Positions 27,871-36,207 of a DNA stretch of 63,313 nt are shown piece after piece. Made by a program: the position numbers and the translations under genes. Position 1 is the first letter of the stretch; every line of letters begins with the position of its first letter. The notes under the pieces were generated by a model, which worked only from the letters and a program-made list of their open reading frames with translations, was not told the origin of the DNA and ran no database searches. The stretch is from Rhodobacteraceae bacterium HLUCCA09 (GTDB lineage Bacteria; Pseudomonadota; Alphaproteobacteria; Rhodobacterales; Rhodobacteraceae). Location: the NCBI GenBank assembly GCA_001314685.1, contig LJNT01000140.1, positions 42,462 through 105,774 on the forward strand, given 5' to 3'.

Positions 27871-28707
27871 TCAATGCTCGCTTCGCTCGGCCCAGCCGGC
27901 AAACACCTTCTCCAGCGCGACGACGATGTAATAGAGCAGGATGCCGAGCACGGCGAGCGCGATCAGGACGGCAAACATCAGCGGGTAGTCGCTGTTGGTC
28001 TTGCCCGAATCGAACAGCGCGCCGAGGCCGCGTCCGTGGGGGCTGACGATCTCCATCAGGTTGGTGCCGATGAAGGCGAGCGTCACGGCCACCTTCAGCG
28101 CCCCGAAGAATTCCGGCAGCGTCTTGGGCAGCGCGATCTTCCAGAAGATCGTGGTCTGGCTGGCGCCGAGCGAGCGCAGGATGTCGCGGTATTCGGGCTC
28201 GAGCGTCGACAGCCCGATCGAGACCGAAACCGCGATCGGGAAGAACGAGATCATGAAGGCGATCAGGATCGTGTTGAAGTCGTGCGCGCCGACGAAGAGC
28301 AGCGCGACGATGGGCACCACCGTCGCCTTCGGAATGGCGTTGAAGCCCACGAGCAGCGGGTAGAGCGCGTCGCGCATGGTGCGGGAAAAGCCCATCACCA
28401 TGCCGAGGCCCACGCCCACGATCACCGCCACGACCAGGCCCACCACCGTGCGCCACAGCGTCTGCCAGCCCATGACGATGAACAACTCCCAGTACCGGGC
28501 GAAGGCGGGCGGCAGGTCGGACGGCGAAGCCATGACGTAGTCGGGCCAGTCGTTGATCCAGACGAGCGCCTCCCAGAACAGGCAGAAGACGATGAGCGCC
28601 ACGATCGGGGCCATCACGGCGCGGCTGGCGAACCGGTCGAGAACGCGCCTGCCTGCGCCGCCTGCGGCGTCCTCGGGGCGGGTGATCGGGGCGGGAACGT
28701 AGGCCAT
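27871..28707 (-). CDS. ABC transporter permease (SsuC/TauC/ThiX class)
   Basis: 278 residues, six membrane helices, BPD_transp_1 family. The coupling helix with the EAA motif is seen as YRDILRSLGASQTTIFWKIALPKTLPEFFGALKV. This class serves taurine, sulfonate, nitrate, pyrimidine and riboflavin importers. It follows its ATPase by 11 bp and is the last gene of the three-gene transporter operon starting at 30762. ATG at 28707 (MAYVPAPITRP). Confidence 0.9.
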   Translation of the reverse strand: MAYVPAPITRPEDAAGGAGRRVLDRFASRAVMAPIVALIVFCLFWEALVWINDWPDYVMASPSDLPPAFARYWELFIVMGWQTLWRTVVGLVVAVIVGVGLGMVMGFSRTMRDALYPLLVGFNAIPKATVVPIVALLFVGAHDFNTILIAFMISFFPIAVSVSIGLSTLEPEYRDILRSLGASQTTIFWKIALPKTLPEFFGALKVAVTLAFIGTNLMEIVSPHGRGLGALFDSGKTNSDYPLMFAVLIALAVLGILLYYIVVALEKVFAGWAERSEH

Positions 28708-28718
28708 CGTCTCTCTCC

Positions 28719-29585
28719 TCAGGCGACGCCCTGCGCAGCCGGACCGGGGGGCGGCGCGGGCACGTCTTCGCCCCTGTCGGCACTGCCATGGGCGGTGGGC
28801 TCTGCGGGCGCGCGGCCCTGCGCGATCTCGATCTGGTGGCGCAGCACGTTGAGCATCTCGGCCGCCTCGGCGGTGTAGAGGTGGTCGAGGTCGCGCGGCC
28901 CCGTCTCGCCCACCTCGAGCACGAACTGCGCATGCGCGGGCCGGCCCGACATCACCACCACCTGGTCGGCCAGGAAGATCGACTCGCGCAGATCATGGGT
29001 GATCAGCACGCCGGTGAAGGGCTCGCGTTCCTTCACCTGGTGCATGGTCTGCCAGAGATCCTCGCGGGTGAAGGCGTCGAGCGCGCCGAAGGGCTCGTCG
29101 AGGATCAGCACCTCGGGCTGGTGGATCAGCGCCCGGCAGAGCGAGGCGCGCTGGCGCATGCCGCCCGAGAGCTCCGAGGGCTTCTTGTCCTCGAACCCCT
29201 CCAGCCCGACGAGCGACAGCAGGAACCGCGCACGCTCCTCCGCCTCCTTCCGCGACAGCTTCGAGGGCACGATCTCGAGCGGCAGCAGGACGTTCTTGAG
29301 GATCGTGCGCCACTCGAGAAGCACCGGGTTCTGGAACGCCATGCCCACGGTCGAGCGTGGCCCCCGCACGCGCTCGCCGTGCAGCCAGACCTCGCCCGCG
29401 TCGGGGATCATCAGTCCCGCGATCAGCCGCGTCAGGGTGGACTTGCCGCAGCCCGACGGCCCGACGACGGCGCAGAAACCGCCTTCCGGCACCGAGATGT
29501 CGAGGTGGTCGAGCACCTTCAGCGGGCCGCCCTTTGTCTGGAAGGTGTGGCTGACATCGCGGATCTCGATGAGGGCGTCGCCCAT
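28719..29585 (-). CDS. ABC transporter ATP-binding protein (SsuB/TauB/ThiZ class)
   Basis: 288 residues. Walker A VVGPSGCGKST, Q-loop FQNPVLLEWRT, signature ELSGGMRQRASLCRAL, Walker B VLILDEPFGALDAF and the switch histidine in GVLITHDLRES. The C-terminal 35 residues are Pro/Ala-rich and unconserved. The start at 29585 (MGDALIEIRDVSHTF) is the normal N-terminus of the family; the longer frame upstream covers the inverted repeat region. Pairs with the permease at 27871. Confidence 0.92.
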   Translation of the reverse strand: MGDALIEIRDVSHTFQTKGGPLKVLDHLDISVPEGGFCAVVGPSGCGKSTLTRLIAGLMIPDAGEVWLHGERVRGPRSTVGMAFQNPVLLEWRTILKNVLLPLEIVPSKLSRKEAEERARFLLSLVGLEGFEDKKPSELSGGMRQRASLCRALIHQPEVLILDEPFGALDAFTREDLWQTMHQVKEREPFTGVLITHDLRESIFLADQVVVMSGRPAHAQFVLEVGETGPRDLDHLYTAEAAEMLNVLRHQIEIAQGRAPAEPTAHGSADRGEDVPAPPPGPAAQGVA

Positions 29586-29603
29586 GCTTGCCTCCCGGGA
29601 TGC

Positions 29604-29636
29604 GCCTCCGGCGGGGATATTTGAAGCAAGAAGAAG
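29604..29636 (+). repeat. Dispersed repeat motif, copy C (inverted relative to copy D)
   Basis: A 33-nt segment that reads GCCTCCGGCGGGGATATTTG and then AAGCAAGAAGAAG on the plus strand. It is the exact reverse complement of 29653-29685, 16 nt away. Unlike the other copies it has no GC hairpin of its own; together with copy D it makes a 33-bp perfect stem within the transcript, 19 bp upstream of the ATPase start codon. Confidence 0.85.
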
Positions 29637-29652
29637 GGAGGCGCGCGCCCGG

Positions 29653-29711
29653 CTTCTTCTTGCTTCAAATATCCCCGCCGGAGGCATGAAATCTGCGGCC
29701 CCACGGGGCCG
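29653..29711 (-). repeat. Composite hairpin + repeat element, copy D
   Basis: On the minus strand a 7-bp hairpin (CGGCCCC / GGGGCCG, 29711 to 29696) then GCCTCCGGCGGGGATATTTG and GCAAGAAGAAG (29685 to 29653). It lies 35 bp past the binding-protein stop at 29746, between that gene and the ATPase gene, the same intercistronic position as copy B in the BMP operon. Confidence 0.75.
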
Positions 29712-29745
29712 TTCGCGCGCCGCCGCGAGGCAGCGCGCAATGGGG

Positions 29746-30762
29746 TCACATGGCCGCTTCGAGCGGGAACAGCCCCTCGGGCAGGAACGAGTCGTCGAAA
29801 TAGAGCTCGGGCGTCGGCGCGTTCTCGAACTCGTAGGTCTGCCCGATCTGCTCGATGGCCTCGGCCATGCGCGCCTCGTCGATCCCGCCCATGCCGTTGG
29901 CCTTGACATGATCGGTCAGCACGTTGGCGTCGATCGCGAGCTGAAGGCGCCGCGTCTCGAGTTCGACGTCGAGCGCGGGGTTGCGGCTGGCGATCATCTC
30001 GCCCCCCGCCTGCGGGTCGGCGATGACGTCCTGCCAGCCGGCGGCCACCGCGGCGAGGAAGCCTTCGACGATCTCCGGATTCCCGGCGGCGAACCCGGTG
30101 TTGACGATGATCGCGTTGCCGTAAAGCTGCAGGCCGTGATCGGCCATCAGGATGGTCGAGATGTCGTCCTCGGGCACGCCGAGGCGCACGAGGTTGAGGA
30201 ACGACGAGAAAGAGAAGCCGGTCACGGCATCGACCTCGCCCTCGGCCAGCATCGGCTCGCGCGTGGGAAAGCCAACGGGCTCGACCGTGATCGCGTCCAT
30301 GTCGATGCCGGCGGCGGTGGCGAAGGCCGGGAACTGCGCCCAGGCCCCGTCGGGCGGCGGCGCGCCCAGCACCTTGCCCTCGAGATCGGCGGGCGTCTCG
30401 ATGCCGAGCGACTTGCGGCCCACCACGGCGAAGGGCGGCTTGTCGTAGACCATCATCACCGCGGTCACAGGGGCGCCGGGGTTCTGGTCGAGGAACTTGA
30501 CGAGCGAGTTGATGTCGGCAAATCCGAAGGGGAAGGCGCCCGTGGCGACCTTGGGGATCGCGTCGAGCGAGCCCTGGCCCGCCGTCACCTCGACCTCGAG
30601 GTCGGCCTCGGCGAAATGACCATTGTCGACGGCGGCGAAATAGGCAGCCGAGGGCCCCTCGAACTTCCAGTCGAGTGCGAAGGGAATCTGGGTCTGCGCC
30701 GTGGCCGCGCCGGCGACGAGGGTCGCGGCGGCAGCGAGGGCGGCGAGGGATCGCGTGAACAC
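29746..30762 (-). CDS. ABC transporter substrate-binding protein, NMT1/THI5 family
   Basis: 338 residues. Signal peptide MFTRSLAALAAAATLVAGAATA, then IPFALDWKFEGPSAAYFAAVDNG, the hallmark opening of NMT1/THI5-like binding proteins, and a two-lobed core (FGFADINSLVKFL, KVLGAPPPDGAWAQFPAF). Relatives bind pyrimidine precursors of thiamine (ThiY), riboflavin (RibY) or sulfonates. The GTG at 30762 is chosen because AGGAGG stands 8 bases before it and it yields an intact signal peptide. I see no TPP or FMN riboswitch in the leader, so the ligand stays open. Confidence 0.9.
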   Translation of the reverse strand: MFTRSLAALAAAATLVAGAATAQTQIPFALDWKFEGPSAAYFAAVDNGHFAEADLEVEVTAGQGSLDAIPKVATGAFPFGFADINSLVKFLDQNPGAPVTAVMMVYDKPPFAVVGRKSLGIETPADLEGKVLGAPPPDGAWAQFPAFATAAGIDMDAITVEPVGFPTREPMLAEGEVDAVTGFSFSSFLNLVRLGVPEDDISTILMADHGLQLYGNAIIVNTGFAAGNPEIVEGFLAAVAAGWQDVIADPQAGGEMIASRNPALDVELETRRLQLAIDANVLTDHVKANGMGGIDEARMAEAIEQIGQTYEFENAPTPELYFDDSFLPEGLFPLEAAM

Positions 30763-30915
30763 GGGGGGCACCTCCTTGTCGGCTCCATGTCGGGTTCGGG
30801 CCGGGCGGGCCCCGGCCTGACTGCCGCCGCACATTGCGGGGCGGGCGGCCGGAGGGAAGCGTCGCGACCCCTGGCGCCCGCCGGCCTTCCGCCGCCGCGC
30901 GATGGCGATGCACCG

Positions 30916-30944
30916 ACAATGCGGGATGCCCGTTTTTCAGGCAA
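30916..30944 (-). promoter_or_regulatory. Candidate promoter of the NMT1-type transporter operon
   Basis: TTGCCT (30944-30939) and CATTGT (30921-30916) with a 17-bp spacer, on the minus strand. The spacer contains the inverted repeat CGGG-CAT-CCCG (30932-30922), which could be bound by a regulator. The leader to the GTG would be about 145 nt. The rest of the 30763-31061 gap shows nothing else. Confidence 0.45.
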
Positions 30945-31061
30945 TCCCCGGATCGCATGTGCCCCTCATGCTCCTCGTTGCGGCGCGAAAGATCCGACCC
31001 TCCCGCTTCCGGCCGTGCCCTGCGGGCCGGCCGGCTCCCCGGGACGCGACCTGCGTCGCTC

Positions 31062-33197
31062 CTACCCTGCGTCGCCCGACCGGTTGCACCACGTGCCGTT
31101 GCGGCCGGCCGCTCGTCGTCCCGGTTGTCTGCCGGGCTGCGCGGTGCGCCTTGCCATTCGGGCCGCGTCCTGTCGCCGCGAGGGGCCGCCCGCAGCGAGC
31201 GGAGAAGCGGGGGGCCCCGGCGCGGGCGCGGCAGCGTCGCCGTCGAGCAGGTCGGCGCGTGACATGTCGACCTCGTAGAGAAGGAAGCCGCGCGCATCCC
31301 GCCCCGCCGCGTGCAGAATGCCCGCCCCTGCCGGCTCGGGCAGCGGGTAGGCCTGTGCGCCCGGGCCAGTCGGGTAGATCGCGCGGGCCTCGGCTATCGG
31401 GCAGAGCGCCCAGCCCGCCGCGGGCAGCCGCCGCTCCGCGCCGCCACGGGCCACGAAGGCCTCCAGCGCCTCGCGCACCGTCAGGTCTCCCACCGGCTCG
31501 GCACGGGCGCGCAGCCCCCCGTAGACCCTGTGGCTGCCGAGCCGGTAGCTGTTGGTGGCGAGGCGGAACCGGTCGCCCGCCCGCACCGGCCTGCCGTCGC
31601 AGGCGAGGTCGCGCACGCGGCCCTCGGCGTCACCGGGCGCGCCACGGCCGGTCCACGCCGCGACAAGGGGTGGCGCCGAGGGGTCCATCCGGTAGGTCAG
31701 CCCGGTGATCGTGTCGAACCCGTAGCCCGCCACCGCGGCGTCGAGCAGGGGCCCGCCCGACGCGCCCTCCTCCACCGTGGCGAAGACGCTCGCCGCGCGC
31801 TCCAGCCAGAGGCGCAACTCGGCGCCCGTCACCTCGATCACCGTCAGGCGGTTGGGGTAGACCTGCAGGTCGATCAGGTGGCGGCACAGCATCTCCCCCG
31901 CCGGCACGTCGGTGTAATTGTCCGGGCCGTGCAGCCCCCCGGTCTTGAGCGGCGCGGCGGCCGACAGCAGCGGAACCTCGCCCTCCTGCGCCGCTATGTC
32001 GGGCAGGGCGGCGCGGACCGCCGCGCGCTGCGCCTCGTTGACGAGCCGCACCGCCGGGCTGTCGGCCAGCAAGGCGAAATAGGTGTGCAACGACCGCGCG
32101 GTGCGGGCGACCGGCCGGCGAATCGCGGCGAGGGTGCGCTCGTGGCACACGCGCGCGGCCGCCGCCACCGCCGCGTCCGGCCGCTCCGTCTCGACGGGGC
32201 GCAGCGCCGTCTCGCTTGCGGCCACGCGCCAGCCGCCTGACTCGCCCTCGACCTCGAGCAGCAGGTCGACGATGCCCACCGCCTCACCCCGGCACCCCGG
32301 CATCACCGCCGGCGTTCCGTGCAGCCGGCCGCGCCGGGCGTCGATCGCCGTCGGGCCCGGCGGCCAGTCGGGGCCGGGAAAGCACCGGTGGGCATGCCCC
32401 GCCAGCACCACATCGACGCCGTCGAGCGCCGCGAGCGGCAGGGCGGCGTTCTCCATGCCAGCCACGTGCTCCACGCGGCCGATGCCCGTATGGGCAAGCA
32501 CCACCACGAGATGCGCTCCCGCCGCCCGCATCGCCGGCAGCCAGGCGGCGACGGCCTCGACCGCATCGCGCGCGAAGAGCCGATCGCCCAGCGTGTCGGC
32601 ATTCCAGTCGAGCGTCTGCGGCGGCAGCACGCCCGTGACGCCGAGGCGGACCGGTCGACGGGCCCCGTCGCCGCAGATCAGCTGGCGCTCGATGATCAGG
32701 TAGGGCGCGACGAACGGCGCATCGTCCACCGGCCGTGCGCCGAGCCGGCGCACGAGATTGCAAAGGGTCAGCGGCACCGGGCTGTGCCGCGCGATGCGCT
32801 CGGCGGTCGCCAGCCCGTGGTCGAAATCGTGGTTGCCCAGCGTCGCGGCGTCGACCCCCGCCGCCGCGAGCGCGGCGGTCATCGGATGCGGGCCGTCGCG
32901 CTCGGCCGCCAGCGCGGCATCGACCGGGCTGCCTTCGCAGGCGTCGCCCACGTCGAAGAGCGCGGCGTTGGCCGCCTCGGCCGCCGCGCGCCGCGCCTCC
33001 GAGGCGGCAAGCGCGAGGCTCCGCCCCGCGACGGGCCGGTCTGCCGCGTAGTCGTGTGGCAGAAGCTGCATGTGCAGGTCCGACAGGGCGAGCAGCCGCA
33101 GATGCGCCTGCCCCGGCCCGGCGGATGCCGCGAATCTGTGGCTTTCGGCCTCCAGCGTTCCCGTCCCCCATGCTTCCCCGTCAGCGGTGCGCGGCAT
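31062..33197 (-). CDS. 5'-nucleotidase / 2',3'-cyclic-nucleotide phosphodiesterase (CpdB-like)
   Basis: 711 residues. Calcineurin-like metallophosphatase domain with the metal-binding blocks ALSDLHMQLLPHDY, LFDVGDACEGSP, TLGNHDFDHGLATAERIA, VLAHTG and VLAGHAHRCFPG, then a 5'-nucleotidase C-terminal domain with the substrate loop KTGGLHGPDNYTDVPAGEM and YGFDTITGLTYRMD. It hydrolyses 2',3'-cyclic nucleotides and 3'-nucleotides. Unusually, no signal peptide precedes the domain from the ATG at 33197, so it may be cytoplasmic. The last 50 residues (Arg/Gly/Pro-rich) look unconserved. Confidence 0.85.
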   Translation of the reverse strand: MPRTADGEAWGTGTLEAESHRFAASAGPGQAHLRLLALSDLHMQLLPHDYAADRPVAGRSLALAASEARRAAAEAANAALFDVGDACEGSPVDAALAAERDGPHPMTAALAAAGVDAATLGNHDFDHGLATAERIARHSPVPLTLCNLVRRLGARPVDDAPFVAPYLIIERQLICGDGARRPVRLGVTGVLPPQTLDWNADTLGDRLFARDAVEAVAAWLPAMRAAGAHLVVVLAHTGIGRVEHVAGMENAALPLAALDGVDVVLAGHAHRCFPGPDWPPGPTAIDARRGRLHGTPAVMPGCRGEAVGIVDLLLEVEGESGGWRVAASETALRPVETERPDAAVAAAARVCHERTLAAIRRPVARTARSLHTYFALLADSPAVRLVNEAQRAAVRAALPDIAAQEGEVPLLSAAAPLKTGGLHGPDNYTDVPAGEMLCRHLIDLQVYPNRLTVIEVTGAELRLWLERAASVFATVEEGASGGPLLDAAVAGYGFDTITGLTYRMDPSAPPLVAAWTGRGAPGDAEGRVRDLACDGRPVRAGDRFRLATNSYRLGSHRVYGGLRARAEPVGDLTVREALEAFVARGGAERRLPAAGWALCPIAEARAIYPTGPGAQAYPLPEPAGAGILHAAGRDARGFLLYEVDMSRADLLDGDAAAPAPGPPASPLAAGGPSRRQDAARMARRTAQPGRQPGRRAAGRNGTWCNRSGDAG

Positions 33198-33447
33198 CCC
33201 ACGCCGCGACCGCCGGGTGACCCGCCACGCCCCCCTCGCGCGCGACCCCGACGACTCTCCCCAAGGTTGCATCATGCCACGCGGGGTCACGCCAGCCAAA
33301 GCCCCTGCCTTCCCGAGCGGAAGGTTTGCACCTCGGCCGCAGGCGTGGCATCGCTGCCACGGGTCACCCCGGCGGCGGCCGGGATCGCGGCCAACGGCAG
33401 GCGCCATGCCTCTCGCGGACGGGTAACGGGACGACACGGGGACGCTC

Positions 33448-34413
33448 ATGAAAGACGCCGAGCAGGTCACGTTCGGGGGCTCGGCCCTCGACCGCGCGGC
33501 GGAGACACGGGACGCTGCCAACGCGCTGCGACGAGCGCCGGGTTCGCGCATCCTGCCGCTGTGGCACGGCAAGCCCCTCGTGCGCGACGCGCCCGGCGAC
33601 GGCCTCGCCCTCGCGCCCCTTCCCGGCGACGCGCCGCTTCTCGCCCACGGCCCCGGCACGTCCGTCTTCCTCGGCCGCTCCGACGGCGCGCCCTGGTTCG
33701 CCACCGACGTCTCGGGCTGGGAGCCTGCGGGACAGCAGACGGATACCGTCGGCGCCTTCCACGACCCGAGCGAACAGCACCCGCCCGGCCTGCCCGACGA
33801 CCACCGCTTCGTCGAGCTGCGCGCGGCGATGGTGCGCCTGACCGCCCGTGACGCGGAACTCGCCGCGACCGCGCGCGGCGTGCTCGGCTGGCACCGCACG
33901 CACGGTTTCTGCGCCCGCTGCAGCGGCCCGAGCGAGATCGCCGCGGGCGGCTGGCAGCGCCTCTGCCCGGATTGCGGCGCGCGCCACTTCCCGCGCACCG
34001 ACCCGGTGGCGATCATGCTGGTGACCGACGGCAATTCGGCCCTGCTCGGCCGCTCTCCGCACTGGCCCGACGGAATGTACTCGCTGCTCGCGGGCTTCGT
34101 CGAGCCGGGCGAGACGCTCGAGGCCGCGGTGCGCCGCGAGGTCTTCGAGGAGGCCGGCGTGCGCGTGGGCGAGGTGACCTATCTCGCCTCGCAGCCCTGG
34201 CCCTTTCCCGCGTCGCTGATGCTCGGCTGCCACGGCCGGGCGCTTTCGCGCGAGATCACTCTCGACCCGGCCGAACTCGACGACGCGATATGGGTGACGA
34301 AGGAGGAGCTGGTCGCGGTCCATGCCGGAGAGAGCGGCCGGCTGCGGCCGGCACGGGCAGGTGCGATCGCGCATTTCCTGCTCGAGCGCTGGCTGGCAGA
34401 CCGGCTGGACTGA
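33448..34413 (+). CDS. nudC: NAD+ diphosphatase (Nudix, NudC-like)
   Basis: 321 residues. The zinc ribbon is GFCARCSGP ... RLCPDCGARHFPRTDP, the Nudix box is GFVEPGETLEAAVRREVFEEAGV, and the NADH-specific motif SQPWPFPASLMLG follows about 15 residues after the box. Splits NAD(H) to NMN(H) and AMP and can remove NAD caps from RNA. The start is the ATG at 33448 (MKDAEQVTFGGS). Divergent from the CpdB-like gene, both acting on nucleotides. Confidence 0.95.
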   Translation: MKDAEQVTFGGSALDRAAETRDAANALRRAPGSRILPLWHGKPLVRDAPGDGLALAPLPGDAPLLAHGPGTSVFLGRSDGAPWFATDVSGWEPAGQQTDTVGAFHDPSEQHPPGLPDDHRFVELRAAMVRLTARDAELAATARGVLGWHRTHGFCARCSGPSEIAAGGWQRLCPDCGARHFPRTDPVAIMLVTDGNSALLGRSPHWPDGMYSLLAGFVEPGETLEAAVRREVFEEAGVRVGEVTYLASQPWPFPASLMLGCHGRALSREITLDPAELDDAIWVTKEELVAVHAGESGRLRPARAGAIAHFLLERWLADRLD

Positions 34414-34488
34414 GCGGCGGACCGGGGCGCGGGATCGAGGGCACGATCAAGGGCACAGACCCGACGACGGGGACAGGCGCCCGGCGAC

Positions 34489-34524
34489 GGGCACGGGGAC
34501 GGGGACGGGCACGGGGACGGGGAC
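34489..34524 (+). repeat. Two perfect 18-bp tandem copies over a ribosome-binding region
   Basis: The 18-bp unit GGGCACGGGGACGGGGAC occurs at 34489-34506 and again at 34507-34524, itself made of three near-identical hexamers. It ends four bases before the ATG of the SRPBCC gene, so its G-rich units supply the Shine-Dalgarno sequence. Copy-number change here would alter the leader length. Confidence 0.85.
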
Positions 34525-34528
34525 GGGT

Positions 34529-34993
34529 ATGAGACTGCACGCCACTGAGGAGCTGAAGCTGCCGCAAAGGCGCGCCTGGGCCGAAGTGACCAATTTCGGC
34601 GGCTTCGAGAAACTCTTGCGCGACCGCGGCGCCGAACTGGAACGCTCGGCCGAGCCGCAGCCCCCCGGCCTCGGCACGCGGTGGCAGGGCAGCTTCGAGT
34701 ACAGCGGCAAGCGGCGCGAGATCACCGCCGAGGTCACCCGCTACGAGCCGCCCCATGCCCTGCACCTGCAGCTCACCAGCGCGGGCCTCGACGGCGAGTT
34801 CGCCGTCACCCTGACCGAGGGCAAGGGCGGGCGCACCCATATCGACGTCGGACTCGACCTCGCCGCCCGTACCATGCGCGCCCGCATCTTCCTGCAACCG
34901 CTCAAGCTTGCCCACGCGACGCTGCAGGCCCGCTTCGCCACCCGACTCGGCAAGCTCGCCCGCGCCATGGAAAAGCGCCGCCCGAGGGCCTGA
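34529..34993 (+). CDS. SRPBCC family protein
   Basis: 154 residues with the START/Bet v1-like pattern: an opening strand HATEELKLPQRRAWAEVTNF with the first helix GGFEKLLRDRG, a run of beta strands (WQGSFEYSGKRREITAEVTRYEPP), and a long C-terminal helix (ATLQARFATRLGKLARAMEKR). Such folds bind hydrophobic ligands. The ATG at 34529 follows directly on the tandem repeat; it is 115 bp downstream of nudC in the same direction. The ligand is unknown. Confidence 0.75.
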   Translation: MRLHATEELKLPQRRAWAEVTNFGGFEKLLRDRGAELERSAEPQPPGLGTRWQGSFEYSGKRREITAEVTRYEPPHALHLQLTSAGLDGEFAVTLTEGKGGRTHIDVGLDLAARTMRARIFLQPLKLAHATLQARFATRLGKLARAMEKRRPRA

Positions 34994-35104
34994 TCGCCCC
35001 AGGCGCCCCGATGCGCCCACCCCGATGCGCCCGATCCGGAGCGCCCGATCCGGAGCCACGGCGCGGCGGTGTCGGCCATCCTTGATGGTGCGCCCCGCCC
35101 GCCC

Positions 35105-35157
35105 CTTCTTCTTGCTCAAAATATCCCCGCCGGAGGCACGGCCCCGCTCGCGGGGCC
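35105..35157 (-). repeat. Composite hairpin + repeat element, copy E
   Basis: On the minus strand a 7-bp hairpin (GGCCCCG, CGAG loop, CGGGGCC; 35157 to 35140) then GCCTCCGGCGGGGATATTTT and GCAAGAAGAAG (to 35105). It begins 49 bp after the stop of the prephenate dehydratase gene and lies between that gene and the convergent SRPBCC gene. Confidence 0.75.
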
Positions 35158-35205
35158 CAGGAAAGAGAACGCGCCGCAGGCGCTCCGCATGGCGCCGGCG
35201 CCGCC

Positions 35206-36054
35206 TCAGCGGCGGCGGGGATCGGCCGGGTAGACGCCGAGCAGTTCGAGCTTCGTGCAGAAATAGTCCAGCTCGTCGAGGGCGAGGCGCACGTTGCGGT
35301 CGTCGGGATGGCCCTCGATATCGGCGTAGAACTGGGTCGCCGTGAACGAGCCGTCGACCATGTAGCTCTCGAGCTTGGTCATGTTCACCCCGTTCGTGGC
35401 GAAGCCGCCCATCGCCTTGTAGAGCGCGGCGGGTATGTTGCGCACGCGGAAGACGAAGGTGGTCATCATGCCCGCCTCGCCCCGGCGCGCGTAGTCGGGC
35501 TTGGGCGCCATGATCAGGAAGCGCGTCGTGTTGGTCGACTGGTCCTCGATATGGCGGGCGAGGGGCGCGAGCCCATAGATCTCGCCGGCGAGGTCGGAGG
35601 CGAGCGCGGCGAGCGCGGGATCGCCCGCCTCGGCCACGTGCCGGGCCGAACCCGCGGTGTCGGCGGCGATCTCGGCGCGGATGTCGTGCGCGCGCAAAAA
35701 GGCCCGGCACTGGCCAAGCAGCACCGTGTGGCTCTGGGCCACGCGCACGTCCTCGAGTCGCGCGCCGGGCACGCCGAGCAGGTTGATGTGCACCCGCACG
35801 AACGCCTCGGCCACGATGTGCAGCCCGCTCTCCGGCAGCAGCCGGTGGATGTCGGCCACCCGCCCGTAGGTGGTGTTCTCGACCGGCAGCATCGCCAGCG
35901 CCGCGCGATGCGTGCGCACCGCCTCGATCGTGTCCTCGAAGGTGGCGCAGGGCAGCGCGACGTGATCGGGCATCGCCTCGTGGCAGGCCTGGTGCGAGTA
36001 GGCGCCAGGCTCGCCCTGGAAGGCGATGGCGGGGCGGGTGTCGGTCGGGTTCAT
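35206..36054 (-). CDS. pheA: Prephenate dehydratase
   Basis: 282 residues, monofunctional P-protein without chorismate mutase. The catalytic domain shows IAFQGEPGAYSHQACHEAMP, LPVENTTYGRVADIHRLL and the threonine motif DQSTNTTRFLIM; the ACT domain follows with NIPAALYKAMGGFATNGVNM and the LESYMVDG regulatory motif for phenylalanine binding. Converts prephenate to phenylpyruvate. ATG at 36054. Divergent from the cytochrome c gene; followed by repeat copy E. Confidence 0.96.
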   Translation of the reverse strand: MNPTDTRPAIAFQGEPGAYSHQACHEAMPDHVALPCATFEDTIEAVRTHRAALAMLPVENTTYGRVADIHRLLPESGLHIVAEAFVRVHINLLGVPGARLEDVRVAQSHTVLLGQCRAFLRAHDIRAEIAADTAGSARHVAEAGDPALAALASDLAGEIYGLAPLARHIEDQSTNTTRFLIMAPKPDYARRGEAGMMTTFVFRVRNIPAALYKAMGGFATNGVNMTKLESYMVDGSFTATQFYADIEGHPDDRNVRLALDELDYFCTKLELLGVYPADPRRR

Positions 36055-36207
36055 GGGCGCTCCGGTGTGTCTTCGGCGGCCCTCGCAGGAGGCGGCACAA
36101 CCGCCGCCGGACCGGTCGTTTGGTCGCGCCGGTCGCAGCTTGCGCGGCCGCGCGGGCCCGGCATACATCCGCATCCGAACAAGAGACAAGCCGGGGCAGG
36201 ACCTGAC

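Noticed and set aside
30763-31061. TPP riboswitch upstream of the NMT1/THI5-type binding protein
   Set aside because: The conserved CTGAGA and related core elements were not found on the minus strand.
33250-33300. Possible sigma-54 promoter upstream of the CpdB-like gene (TGGC ... GC on the minus strand)
   Set aside because: The spacing between GG and GC is nine rather than ten bases and no activator site is visible.
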